The translations under genes were made by a program, and so were the position numbers. From Ophthalmolycus amberensis (lineage: Eukaryota; Chordata; Actinopteri; Perciformes; Zoarcidae): a DNA stretch of 64,000 nucleotides. Location of the stretch: NCBI GenBank assembly GCA_024529925.1, contig JAFEUB010001189.1:1-64000 (forward strand), written 5' to 3'. Positions 13,481-24,351 of the stretch are shown here, piece after piece; positions within the stretch are counted from its first letter, which is position 1; each line of letters opens with the position of its first letter. The notes below the pieces were generated by a model, which was given only the letters and a program-made list of their open reading frames with translations, had not been told where the DNA came from and made no database searches.

Positions 13481-14733
13481 CTGCTCAGATACCAAAGACA
13501 AAAGGACCGTGCTGCCAAAAATGCTCTTTTCACACACAGAGGATATGAAATGACACCTTTGAGGCGCGTGTAGCAAACAGAGCCAAACGTTTACAGTACA
13601 GCGGTTCTAGGCAACAGCAGAGCGACTGCAGTTCACCATTCAGAAGGTGACAGACTGCAGCACTAATGTATTCAAGCCATATAAATCTGGTCTGTTCCAT
13701 AAATCACATTTGGCTCCCGGCCTCTTCCTCAGACACGATGTACCTCGGTCAAATAAAGTGGACACGGCTTCTGTGTAAAATAATTGGACAAAATGTGCTT
13801 AAGTAACCCACTAAATATCAAATATCTGGTGAACTGCAGGTCACTCATTACCTCGTGCCACTGGTTGTGTAATGCACCGCACTGTACCAGAACACAACGC
13901 AGCAGAAAAAGTCGTCTAATCGGGAAACGCTGTGGACAAGGAGCCTATTATTCAGGTAAATCCTGGATTTATCAAATATTTTGAGAGATTGAGCGCTTGG
14001 TACCGTTATGACTGTGTTCTCTGAGTGAAACCTGGCAAAACCTGACCGAGTAAATTATTCACGTCCCCATGAATAAAGTAAACCCCTCTTCTAACTTAAA
14101 CGCTGCTGTCCTGAGCAGAGACACACTCAATGGTGCTGACCCAGGAGCAAGTCACCTGTGTGTGCATTTATGGCTTCGTGTAATATTTATGACGCAGGAA
14201 GCAACCTGTTGTTGAAGGGTAAAATAAACTCAACTTCTGGGTCTTATCGCTAGAAAATAGACACGTTTTCGGCTGTGTCAGCGTTTCCGCAGGGTTCAAG
14301 ACCTTAAATTGAAGATTCAATGATCATATACCAGGATGACGATATGGATTAAAACCAGTAGGGGTGATATGGTCTAATATGATTTACGAAGTGCATGGAT
14401 TCATTGATATTTATGTCACATACTATGTGTCAGTGCTTCCCAGTATTATAATTCCTAATCATTTATTCATGATTAAACCCGACCTGGGCCTGTTTTAGCA
14501 CCAGCAAATCCAAGTATAAACTGGTTAAATTAATCTCAGGTCAACATATGAATTTCACATATATGTCAGAGGTCTGACCAACAGATTTTTACTAAAATCA
14601 CTTACAAAAACATCTTATAAACAACATTACTGATCCAAACAGACTATATCGGAGACCTTTTGATCATGAAAATGTTTTTAATTATTATATTTTGTATCCC
14701 GTTTGAAGGTTGAGTAAATTGAAATCACTGCTG

Positions 14734-14757
14734 TATAAGACTTTTCAAAGTCTTATA
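14734..14757. repeat. Perfect 11-bp inverted repeat
   Basis: TATAAGACTTT, a 2-base spacer, then AAAGTCTTATA form a near-continuous palindrome in anonymous intron sequence. No function is assigned. Confidence 0.75.
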
Positions 14758-15113
14758 AACACCAGTGTGTAGGTGGATATTTAACACATAAGGACTAATT
14801 TAGCTCCAGATCACCTTTTAAGGGACGAGTTAAAACACTTAAGCTTTCAGCCCGACTCCCTTGACACAAAGCAATCACGTTTTGGACTATTTGAGCAAAT
14901 ACATCAATGAGCATGTCAGTCCTCGGTCTACAAACTGTCAGATCAGATAATCCTCATCATGGGAGTCTCCTTCATTTCCTCTACTCACAGCAACCAGTGT
15001 GCTTAGCTTTCAACTTTTGTTCAACCGTTGTTGGAGTTCAAGTCACTGCTCCTCCCAGGCTCTTTGTTTCCCAAACCATCCCTAATTGAATCCATGATAA
15101 AAGTCGGAAGTCA

Positions 15114-16046
15114 TTGCTTCTGAGGGACAAGCTGGAGCAGACCGGGGTGGACCACCACCTCACTGCATGGATCCTGGACTACCTCACCAACCGTCCACAG
15201 TATGTGCGGGTACGGGAGTGTGAGTCAGATCGGGTGTCCTGCAGCACAGGGGCCCCACAGGGAACCGTTCTAGCTCCATTCCTCTTCTCCATTTACACCT
15301 CGGACTTCAAACATAACTCTGCAAACTGCCACCTGCAAAAGTTCTCTGACGACTCTGCAATTGTCGGCCTCATCTCCGCCGATGATGACAGAGAATACAG
15401 GGAACTAAACCAGGACTTTTTAGGATGGTGCCAGCGGAACCGCCTCCACATCAACTCCAGCAAGACCAAGGAGCTGGTGGTGGACTTCCGCCGGGGTAAA
15501 CGCCCTCCTCCGACACCGGTGAGCATCCAGGGACTGGACATTGAGGTCGTGAAGTCGTATAAGTACCTGGGTGTTCACTTGAACAATAAACTGGACTGGA
15601 CTGACCACGCTCACGCTCTCTATAAAAAAGGACAGAGCAGACTCTTTCTGCTGAGGAGACTGAGGTCTTTTGGGGTGCAGGGAGCACTCCTGAAGACCTT
15701 CTTCGACTCCGTGGTGGCATCAGCCATCTTCTATGGAGTGGTCTTCTGGAACAGCAGCATCGCGGCAGCTGACAGGAGGAGACTGGACAAACTGGTGAGG
15801 AAGGCCAGCAGCGTGCTGGGATGTCCACTGGATACTGTGGAGGTGGTGGGAGACAGGAGGATGATGGCGAAGCTCTCATCCCTGATGAGCCACGCTTCCC
15901 ACCCCATGCAGGACACTCTGGCAGCTCTGCACAGCTCCTTCAGTCACCGGCTGATTCACCCCCGGTGTCTGAGGGAGAGGTACCGCAAGTCCTTTCTCCC
16001 CGCTGCTGTCAGGCTGCACAACAAACTGCTCTCGGTGGACAACTAA
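15114..16046 (+). pseudogene. Truncated LINE reverse-transcriptase ORF
   Basis: About 310 residues continue in frame from the truncation point to the stop TAA at 16044-16046. Seen in order are the GAPQG motif, the FSDD active-site motif (normally F/YADD) and the thumb and connector blocks. Nothing precedes the reverse transcriptase palm, so an active enzyme is not expected. The first codon is TTG, not ATG, because the real protein began further upstream in the full-length element. Confidence 0.8.
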
Positions 16047-16064
16047 CACTTGAACACTTGAACA

Positions 16065-16254
16065 CGAACACTTTGCACACACTGAACACTTTGCACACTC
16101 TGAACACTTTGCACACTCTGAACACTTTGCACACTCTGAACACTTTGCACACTCTGAACACTTTGCACACTCTGAACACTTTGCACACTCTGAACACTTT
16201 GCACACACTGAACACTTTGCACACTCTGAACACTTTGCACACTCTGAACACTTT
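16065..16254 (+). repeat. 18-bp minisatellite in the LINE 3' UTR
   Basis: About ten tandem copies of an 18-base unit (CTGAACACTTTGCACACT and close variants) begin right after the reverse transcriptase stop. Because 18 is a multiple of 3, all frames stay open, giving spurious repeat-protein ORFs (NTLHTL on plus; ECAKCS-type on minus). Confidence 0.9.
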
Positions 16255-16522
16255 AATTCATTCACCTGGTGCAATATCTTATCTAATCCGTGCAATATCC
16301 AATACGTTTAAGTATTTACCTGATCCGCCTGTATATTCTGTATATTCTGTATATTCTGTATATACTGGCATATTTAGTATATCTAATACTCTTCTTACTG
16401 TCTTATTTTATTACTGTTCTACTGTTTACTGTTTAGTTTATTATATTACTTGATTTTTATCTTGATTTTTATTACTTGTGAGCAATGCTGCTGTAATCCT
16501 GTAATTTCCCCACTGAGGGACT

Positions 16523-16564
16523 AATAAAGGATTATCTTATCTTATCTTATCTTATCTTATCTTA
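16523..16564 (+). repeat. (TATCT)n LINE tail
   Basis: Short tandem pentamers follow the AATAAAGG stretch and mark the 3' terminus of the LINE copy. Confidence 0.85.
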
Positions 16565-18949
16565 GCACCAATGAGGGAACTCTGGTTAAATCTACAGCAT
16601 GTGACGTGTAACTGCAGACATGACGCTGCAGAATGAGTCAGGCTACATCCAAAAACAATGATACAGTGGGCTCGAGCTAAACTGAACAGTTTCTTCACTC
16701 TCAAATCTGCAAAACTGGTGTTAAGGGGATTAGTACATGGTGTTATGTGTCTAGAGTGAGGAGGCCAAGGTGCAGTACTTAGCCCTTCATGCCATGTGAA
16801 ACTAAAGCTGCCATATTGAAGAACATGGATCTCTGCATCACAGGTTTGTCTGCTGAATGTCAGCAGAGGATGATCTCTGTCTGGCTTGTCACCAGTAAGT
16901 TCATCTTAAGAGACAGGAGACAGAAAAAAAAGAAGCTCCTTAAAAAAGTGAGACGTCTCCTGCAAACAGCTTCTTTTTAAAGTCTGCATGTGCGCTGGCC
17001 TCTTAAATTAGTTAAAAAACAATTAAGGTCCTGCTCGATCTTCAGCGCAATTACATTTTCCTAAAAACTGTCCCTGATGTTCCTCTGCCTTGGTCTCAAA
17101 ATTGGCACACGATTCACAGGCGTTACTATAAATAGGCCGCAATCTCCCTTCCATCTCTCTCTGCAACAAAGTCCCATTCAGTGTGAGAGGCAGGCCGTCA
17201 GCTGGAGGTGACAGGGCTGTCTTTTCAATTCTGAAAGTTTGGTAAACAGCGAGATTATCTCCAAATCTCAATTATCTAGTTTTTGTTTTTTACTGTAATC
17301 CAGCGAACAATGCTGGAGGATTAAAATAAACGACCCCGTGGGTATTTTTTATTTTTTATTAAGGACAATTGGACAACTGACTATTTTCTAATCAAGTTGG
17401 TAGAAACTTTAATGACAGAGTTTTAGCCATGAGTTATTATGGCAGCAATGTGGGTTTCTGGGTTATAGTCTGGAGAGTAGGAAACACTTAGTCGGCTATT
17501 TGGGGCTCTTAAAGTTCTGATTAATGATCACGTCAAAGAATTATGGCATTGTGTTCTGAGTCCTGTTGAATGAGTCATAAAATGCAACCGTATCATCTAC
17601 TGACTGAGCTTCTCTTCATGGGAATGACGGTACTCTCAACTTAAAAATACTATATGTAGTGTGTGATAAAACTGGCATGATAATGTGCATTTAACAGTAA
17701 TTTCTTAATTAAACTTAAGGTGCCACGTCATTTATTGCCTAAGTATTTAAGTCTTAATCACTAGTTTTCATATTATTTCTCTTGAGTATATTCTGACTTT
17801 TATCTATTTTTAGTCTTGTAAAATTCTATCGTATTTATTTATCTTATTTTATTATATATGAGATGTATTGGAATTAAAAGCTGGAGATCGGCTAGAAACA
17901 CAAAGACTGCCAACACTGTCACAAATCATATCATATCTTAGATCAGCTCTGCATAGCACCATGTAATAAACACCGAACAATCTAATGGAGATGCATATTG
18001 ACAAAATGAAAACCCTTGACTGCAAACAAACACCCCAAACTGTGTTGTACGTGCAGTCGCTTCACTCTGCCTCGTCTTGCTGCACACACACCTGCAGAGC
18101 CAGAGAAGGAAGGATTTTGTAAAGACTGTGTGCAGATGCAGTCGCCCCCCCCCCAACACGACATATCCCCCAAGCTTAGCATAAATCTGGTAATGACAGC
18201 CTGTGTCTGAAATGAGGTTCTCAGATTTTGAAGATTAAAGCTGCCAGTTTGCAGAACACGCGATGCTGCTCCGGCAATGGCTGTTTAAACAGGCTTAGGA
18301 CGGGCTGAGCTAAGACTAATATTGAGGACTATCTCACCTGTAACACCGGTTGCAGTCAGCTAACCTGTAACTGAGGAGGGAATTCATCTAATCATAGAAC
18401 CAACAGTTAAACCTTTCTAAACCTGATTCAGACAATCAAGGAATCTGTACGTATCCTCTTAACGACTGACCAGGCAGAACAACGTCTCACTCGTTACAGT
18501 TCTGTTGGTGAACAGCTGATAATAGCAACCTCAAACTTACTTCTATTAGGCAGAAATGTCAAACATTTGCTGGTTCCAGCTTCTCAAATGTGAGGATTTG
18601 CTGCTTATCTCTTTTTTTCAGTGTCGTGAGCTGAATATCTGTGTGTTTGGGGCTGTTGGTCAAACAAAACAAGCGATTTGAAGACGTCACCTTGAGCTCT
18701 GGCACATTGTAAATGGCCCTTGAAACTATTTTCTTACATTTTATCATCTTGCTGAGTGAAGGAAAATGTATGTATGTTGTTTTTAGGTCGATACAAACGT
18801 CATCAGACTTTATATACCAAACAATCCAGCCATGAATACGCAGGTTAACTGATAATGAATTCATTACGGTTGGGCATGATGATCTATATACCATGAGACA
18901 GCATGAATGTGTCAATTGTCAGACATTTTGCCACACCATAGTATCTAAC

Positions 18950-19020
18950 CTCAGTGGCCAGTTTATTAGGTACACCTGCGTAATATTGAGAGGTGATTCT
19001 AACACATCTTCCACCCATAT
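18950..19020. repeat. Possible dispersed DNA-repeat terminus
   Basis: The phrase CAGTGGCCAGTTTATTAGGT followed by ACACCT recurs widely in fish genomes as a repeat end, judged from memory. The element boundaries cannot be defined here. Confidence 0.3.
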
Positions 19021-20853
19021 TTATATCCATGAGAGTACTCTGAATATTACAGACTAGACATGAAACACCTGATCATGAAGTTGAATCATCACCTCTCTCA
19101 GTTCAAACAAAAGCTGAACATTATATCCTTCATGAAAGCAGTGAGATCTTTCACAGGACTGTCGTATGAGACTGCATTTGTTTTGGCTATGGAGTCTTGT
19201 GGCGTTTGAGGAGAGCGTATTACTTCTATGTTTTTGTATTTTAGTTATCATATATTCATGACAATGCGCGTCGCAGAGCATCGCACCAGAAAACCGCCGT
19301 CGTTTGTCCCGGAAATGGTTATAACATTTGCTACTAAAGACAAAAAGCCAGATGTTTGGAAAGAGGCTTAATACATTGGAAACAGAGTGTATATCTTAAA
19401 AAGGTGTTCTGACAGTCCGTACCGCCTCCCCAGCACGACAGACTGACAAAATCAGCAACTAGCTGGTGAACACAGTGGAGCATTTAGCCGCTAAAGAGCC
19501 AGATATTTCCCACAGGTGTTGGTGGAGACCAAAACAAAGCTAAAAGGAGTGAATATTTAACTCCAACTCATCAGGTGGACACAACGAGTTTACTTTAAAT
19601 ACTGTTGTCACAATTAAAACCAACACAGAGGAATTAATCTATATAACCCACTTCTAATAAGAACGAAACTGTCTCTTACACACATTTTCCAGAAGTAAAT
19701 TACTCTTCAGGTCATAAAAGAAACACTGAATCGCCTGATTTGTACAAAAATACAAAAGGCATTACTCACCCAGAGAAAAACAAAACCAGGTGAAACAAAA
19801 CCCACTCAGGCGAGGAAATGACAGGAAGGAGGGATGAGACGGGACAGAGTACACCATCTGCGAAGCTACGGATCAAAAACAGAGCTTTGACTCTCCTCCC
19901 GTTTCTTCTTTTGTCAACAGGTGATCGGTGTCTGGCCTGCAGCACACCACTGCGTCTGCATCGCCTCTGCCTCGGCTCTGCAATTGTTGCTCCAGCAATC
20001 TGAGCTCCGGTGCCAAGATCAGCTTTAGGCAAATCTCGCCGTACCTCTTGTGGCTTTCACAGTCTTGTGCAGCATTAAAGCAACGTCTGCCACGGAGGAT
20101 GACAGATTAATCGCACAGTTTGCAACAGAAGAAACACGGTTTACTTCAAACTCGCTTCGACCAACAGATCCTGAGTAAGGTTAGGACGATACATAGGTGA
20201 CAAAATAAGGCAGGTGTTCAGGTCACCATGGAGAGAACAGCAGGGAAATGCAAACATGTTTACATGGCGGTGGGGAAAGGTGTTTGCCCAAGGGCCCAGA
20301 GACACAGCAGGCTTCATTAAAATACAGTTTAATACCTACGAAATATTACTTACAGGCACTCAGGTCCCATTACAGACTCTCGCAAAACACAGGAGCCACT
20401 GAGCAGTGTTCATAAATCCCCAAAACAATATTCTTTTCTTCTTTGTTTTTTGCCTGAAAAGCTGCGTCAGGTGTCGGCACTTTTCTGACGCTTTATTTTG
20501 GGCTTTATTGTCTTTATTAGAACATTTGTAGCTGAGAGATCGGGGTGGTAACAGGTGGGAGTTTGGGGTGTGACATAAGAGACAGGCATGCAACCAAGAT
20601 CACTTTGATTCTGTTCCGTCTTCTTTTGTTGCATTTCTTTTTTTAACCTCTTTTACTGCTTTTTTAAGACAAGGACAGATTTTTCAGGAAATAAAGACCA
20701 CTCGAGTTGACCCAAGTTGGCGACAACTATTTAGCACTTCTCCTGCTCCCACAGAAATAAATCAAGCCCCCCCCAGAATCTTCCTCCCCGGGGATGACGT
20801 CAGAGAATTGAGTTTTCTGTGTTACTCTCGGCTTCCACAGCAACCTGAGGGGT

Positions 20854-20879
20854 GGGGGGGGGGGGGGGGGGGGGGGGGG
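20854..20879. repeat. Poly-G run (26 G)
   Basis: Twenty-six G preceded by GAGGGGT in the fhdc1 first intron. It is a strong quadruplex candidate on the plus strand; the copy number is uncertain in any assembly. Confidence 0.85.
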
Positions 20880-22171
20880 ACGACACCGCCCTCTCCCTCT
20901 CCCTTGACCTGACCTGGGGAGAAACCCTTTTTTTTTTCACATAGGGGTATTGTTCCCAACACTTGAATGGACTGCCCTCCAATTCATCTCAGCATGTATA
21001 GTAGTGGACAAAAGCCAAGGAAGCCGGGGTCTGAGGCGCAGAACAAAACCAACAGGGGCAGAGTTATAAAGTGAGATACATGCTGAACTAAAAGGGCTGT
21101 AAGTTCCGTTAGTGAATCCACAACAACCGCCACCAACAATCGCTTTAACTTGGGATAAAAATGCCCATCGAACATACAGAGCTGTGCTTAATCCTTTTGT
21201 GGCAGCAAACAAAATCCATCTCAAGCAACCACAAAGTGTCAAAAACTGGAAATAAGCAGCAAATGTCTCGATAGATCAGAACACAGAGTTTTGTTGAATT
21301 ATTTCTTGGTCAGATAGTTCCCGAAGTACATTTTAAAACTGTTTTATTTCGGCAAAGGTCTCGTGTGATTGGCAGTGAAAAGATATTTAAAAAGTGAGAA
21401 CTTTGGCTAGTTTTGGATTAATTAAAACAAAAGATTTTGTAGGAAAGTATCGGGAAAAGTATCACATTGTTGTCGAATACCAGAATATATAATGAAAATA
21501 TTGGAACATTGCAAACTATATCCAGCCCAAATACAACATGTATGGATCATGCCAAACATAAAAGCTTCAGTCATCTGCAAAAAGAGACTTTCAACTAGAA
21601 ACTGTTACTCCAACATGGAAAACTATTATATTGCGAGTATTCTGGTAGTGACGTGCTGTCTTTTTCTGTTGATCAGTGTCAAAAAAGCGTCAATTGTTCA
21701 ATGTTACAATGTAATACAATTAAACATGAAAACTCCCAAAGGAGATTTCATACTTATTCTAGGCACCGTATATATTTTTCTCTGTGCGTTTACCTATTTT
21801 AAGTTACAATGTGGTTGCTAGAATGACATTAACACCTTTAGGTTGCAACAACAACAACAACAAGCCAATGTTTCCTCTGTGTTTACATTGCCAATGTACA
21901 GCAGTGCAACAGCTTCAGGCCTCAAACTACACTAAATCTTCATTATGATGTCATTTTGGACCTCGACTGCATTGCAGGACACCTTCTGTTGTCCCCTTTA
22001 GAGCTAAAAGAGACAGTGGTAGCCGGTAGGAAGGTCAAATGCTCTGCTTGGATAAAGATTGAACATGCAGACACCACTCTGCAATGACTTTTCTTTGCAC
22101 AGTTGCAGCAGGTCGTTTCATATCTCACATACACACAGCGTGATGCGGCGGTGCCGTCCTGCTTGACTTAC

Positions 22172-22350
22172 CGGAGGGATGCGAGGGGCTCGCCGGGACA
22201 CGTAACGCGCTCCGACACCGTTGGAGTTCGTGGTCGATACTTTTCAGAGGAGAAAATCTGCGCTGCGTTCCAGGTTATCAGCCGGTCAGGTGAGCTGGTG
22301 CTGCAGTCTCAGCAGCAGCAGCAGCAGCAGCAGCAGACGGCGGTGGTGTT
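22172..22350 (-). other. fhdc1: Candidate noncoding first exon of fhdc1
   Basis: On the minus strand the exon would start near the CAG/CTG tract and end at 22172 with a textbook GTAAGT donor. The first downstream acceptor that makes sense is the one at 9280, ahead of the fhdc1 start codon, which gives an intron of about 12.9 kb. The transcription start is not defined by sequence. Confidence 0.5.
22309..22336. repeat. (CAG)n trinucleotide tract
   Basis: About nine CAG units (CTG on the minus strand) lie inside the CpG-rich patch, in the presumed 5' UTR of fhdc1. The plus-strand polyglutamine ORF across it is not credible. Confidence 0.85.
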
Positions 22351-22379
22351 GTGAGCTTCCTCGTACGTGATAGGGCCAG

Positions 22380-24140
22380 GTGGAACAGGCGCGTTCACGT
22401 GTCCCATGCGCGCGACCGGCTTGTGACCACTGGTCCAATCTTAAGGCTACAACCAGAGATATCAGGTGAGTTCATGTATTAAGGTGCATTTAATAAGGTT
22501 TGAGAAGTGCTTGTGCTTCCATTTATACAACTTTACATTTCTACTCCACTACATCTCAGAGGGACATATTGTACTTTTTACTCCACTGCATTTATCTGGC
22601 AGTAGTTCAGATTAGCTCCATCATGACCAACTGCAACAGTAAAATGCTGCGTTTACGTTAATGCATCTGTAATATTAATCCAATAATATATATATATAAA
22701 GTATAGCTACCAATGGGGCCGATGTGCATAATGCATGCGTTTCACTGTTGAATGCACAACTTAAACTTGTAACAGAGTAGAATTACTCTGTGCTTTTGCT
22801 CTTTACTTCAGTAAAGGGTATGCATACTTCTTCCAGCTCTGGTTTTGAGATATTAGCATTTTACTTCAATTTTTAGCAAAAATCTACTTTTATTATACCA
22901 CATTTCTGAGAGAAAATATACTTTTACTACATTTTGTCCTTTTCAAGAAAAACAGCCTTGTTTCAGCTTGATGACATCATGCATTTTAGACATCATTGCG
23001 AGAGGTTTGGACAATTTTGCATTTCTTTCTGTCTCTTTTTATTTTGTCCATCATTATGTTTATCCTGCTGTCCTTTCCTCCGTCACGACTTTGACGTCCC
23101 AAAAATCCATCCAAACTTGGAGATAAAACAGCAAAATATTGGATACTTGAGAAGATTTTACTGCTTAAACCCGTTTACTTTTATAACGAACAATTTGAAT
23201 TTCTAAAAACCGCTACTTCAGTTTTTAAGGAAAAATGTTTTACACTAGTGACAGAATGATGTTGAACACTGCTTAAATATCATGATTTAACAACTGATGA
23301 TTTTTTTCCCCACAGGAAAATGGTTCACAAGTCCACCTGTTGATCGGCTGGAGAAGGAGGGGGTTCACATATTTGCCCAGTCTTCTATCAGTAAGTAAAT
23401 AGACAGTTCTATTAAGTCTTCTTTTGTATTGAGTTTGCATTTGGCAGAACCCGCTGATTCTGTAATTGATAAATTATCATTTAGCATCATTCTGATCCAA
23501 ATAAAGCTCAAAATCAGAAAGATTCAGTTCTGCTGGTATAAAATAGATTCACGCTAAATTAGAGAATTAAACGCTGTTAAAAATAATGAACTAGACAAAA
23601 ATAAAAAACTAGATTTAAAAGTACATCAGAACCTTTTCTTTTCATTCACATATTTGCACAACTAGGTCTACAAAAAAATGTTTCAAAGATTGAACCGGAT
23701 GTATTTTCCTCCAGTTATGTTACTCTTCCTCAGTGGGACAAACGCACAAATCACTAAGCTACAAAATCAGTTTAAAACAATTAAAAAGTGGAAATAGTTA
23801 CGCTGCTGAATTAAATGCATTTACTAATAAAGCTATTTGCATTTTTAAACTGCAGTTTGACTTGAAACCTTAAGACTGCAGCTCTCCATTCATTTCCACT
23901 GAGAAACATTAACCTGCAAGTCTGGTTAAAGGAAATGTATTTGCTTTGCCAGATTTGATCACCTTGTCTGTGACCAACATCCTCAAGGCTTGTTTGAGGA
24001 TTAACCAGATCCTGTCAAGTGTATACTCGAGGGTGTGGTGGGGTTGTGACTATGAAATCCTAGAAGCACCTGGACTTAAGTCAACACAAGTCATTTTGAA
24101 TCCACGTCAGCAGATTATAAAACACTGCTGACTTTCTGGA
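22380..24140 (+). ncRNA. Candidate spliced transcript divergent from the fhdc1 promoter
   Basis: Three exon-like segments have consensus signals in the right order. Exon 1 ends at 22465 before GTGAGT. Exon 2 spans 23316-23390 and is flanked by TTTTTTTCCCCACAG and GTAAGT. Exon 3 begins at 23953 after TTTGCTTTGCCAG. Joining them leaves one frame open across exons 1 to 3 until the TGA at 24129-24131, but it has no ATG. A long noncoding RNA is therefore more likely than a protein. The 3' end is unknown. The call rests on splice signals and promoter geometry only. Confidence 0.3.
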
Positions 24141-24351
24141 CGGGAACAAAAAACAGGATGAATGCAGAAAAGGTTTACTCGAAATATAATTGTAAAATGT
24201 CATGGGGCGTATCATAAGCTCCCCTCAGTGATAACGTCTGCATCTCTTTCTGCTGTAGCCTTCTGGCTTCACATTTCTTTGTTGGCCTCTGGTGGTGACT
24301 TCTCATACGAGCCGCTACTACAAACACCACGAGATGATAAAGAAAAGAAAC

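Larger units (their letters stand above)
15105..16564 (+). mobile_element. 5'-truncated non-LTR retrotransposon (L2/CR1-like LINE), reverse-transcriptase C-terminal part
   Basis: An open frame at 15114-16046 (about 310 codons, no internal stop) carries the C-terminal part of a LINE reverse transcriptase. It has the STGAPQGTVLAPFLFSIY block, the catalytic-box variant FSDDSAIVG, the KTKELVVDF block and SYKYLGVHLNNKLDW. The frame enters without an ATG, and the endonuclease and fingers regions are absent, so the copy is 5'-truncated near 15.1 kb. After the stop come an 18-bp minisatellite, then a 3' end reading CCCCACTGAGGGACTAATAA and a (TATCT)n tail ending at 16564. That tail is typical of fish L2-type elements; the exact clade is from memory. 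It sits plus-sense inside the minus-strand fhdc1 intron. An intact frame suggests recent insertion. No target-site duplication could be defined. Confidence 0.85.
9150..22171 (-). other. fhdc1: 5' leader region and long first intron of fhdc1
   Basis: No coding exon is supported in these 13 kb. On the minus strand a good acceptor (CTTCTTCCGGCAG) ends at 9280, so the exon holding the start codon probably begins at 9279. A GC-rich patch at 9400-9440 with a possible donor could be an alternative leader. The rest holds the retrotransposon at 15.1-16.6 kb, simple repeats, a family 1 element near 11.5-11.8 kb and anonymous sequence. The open frames at 9668-10066 and 21492-21821 have no family features and look like chance. 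Confidence 0.5.
22140..22440. promoter_or_regulatory. CpG-rich promoter, presumably fhdc1 (minus), possibly bidirectional
   Basis: This 300-base patch is markedly richer in CpG than the AT-rich flanks. It carries a CAG tract, GCGCG clusters and a CCAAT box (GGTCCAATC near 22431). A consensus donor on the minus strand (CCTCCG then GTAAGTC) ends an exon at 22172, and a consensus donor on the plus strand (ATATCAG then GTGAGT) ends at 22465. Divergent donors flanking a CpG patch are what a bidirectional promoter would show. The next minus-strand gene is fhdc1. Confidence 0.55.

Noticed and set aside
16065..16254. CRISPR-like array
   Set aside because: The 18-bp units are contiguous without unique spacers, and the host is a vertebrate. 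It is a minisatellite.
15876..16295. Minus-strand cysteine-rich repeat ORF (ECAKCS units)
   Set aside because: It is the antisense reading of the same minisatellite and has no start context or splice signals.
15821..16453. Long plus-strand ORF with NTLHTL repeats
   Set aside because: It is a shifted reading of the LINE reverse transcriptase followed by the 18-bp minisatellite. The repeat keeps every frame open, so the ORF is not evidence of a protein.
21492..21821. 109-codon ORF with a hydrophobic stretch, possible small membrane protein
   Set aside because: It is in AT-rich intron sequence, has no recognisable family and no surrounding gene structure. The hydrophobic run is what AT-rich chance ORFs produce.
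22103..22354. Plus-strand ORF ending in polyglutamine
   Set aside because: It crosses the CpG-rich promoter patch and reads the CAG tract by chance. The minus-strand donor at 22172 indicates 5' UTR of fhdc1.
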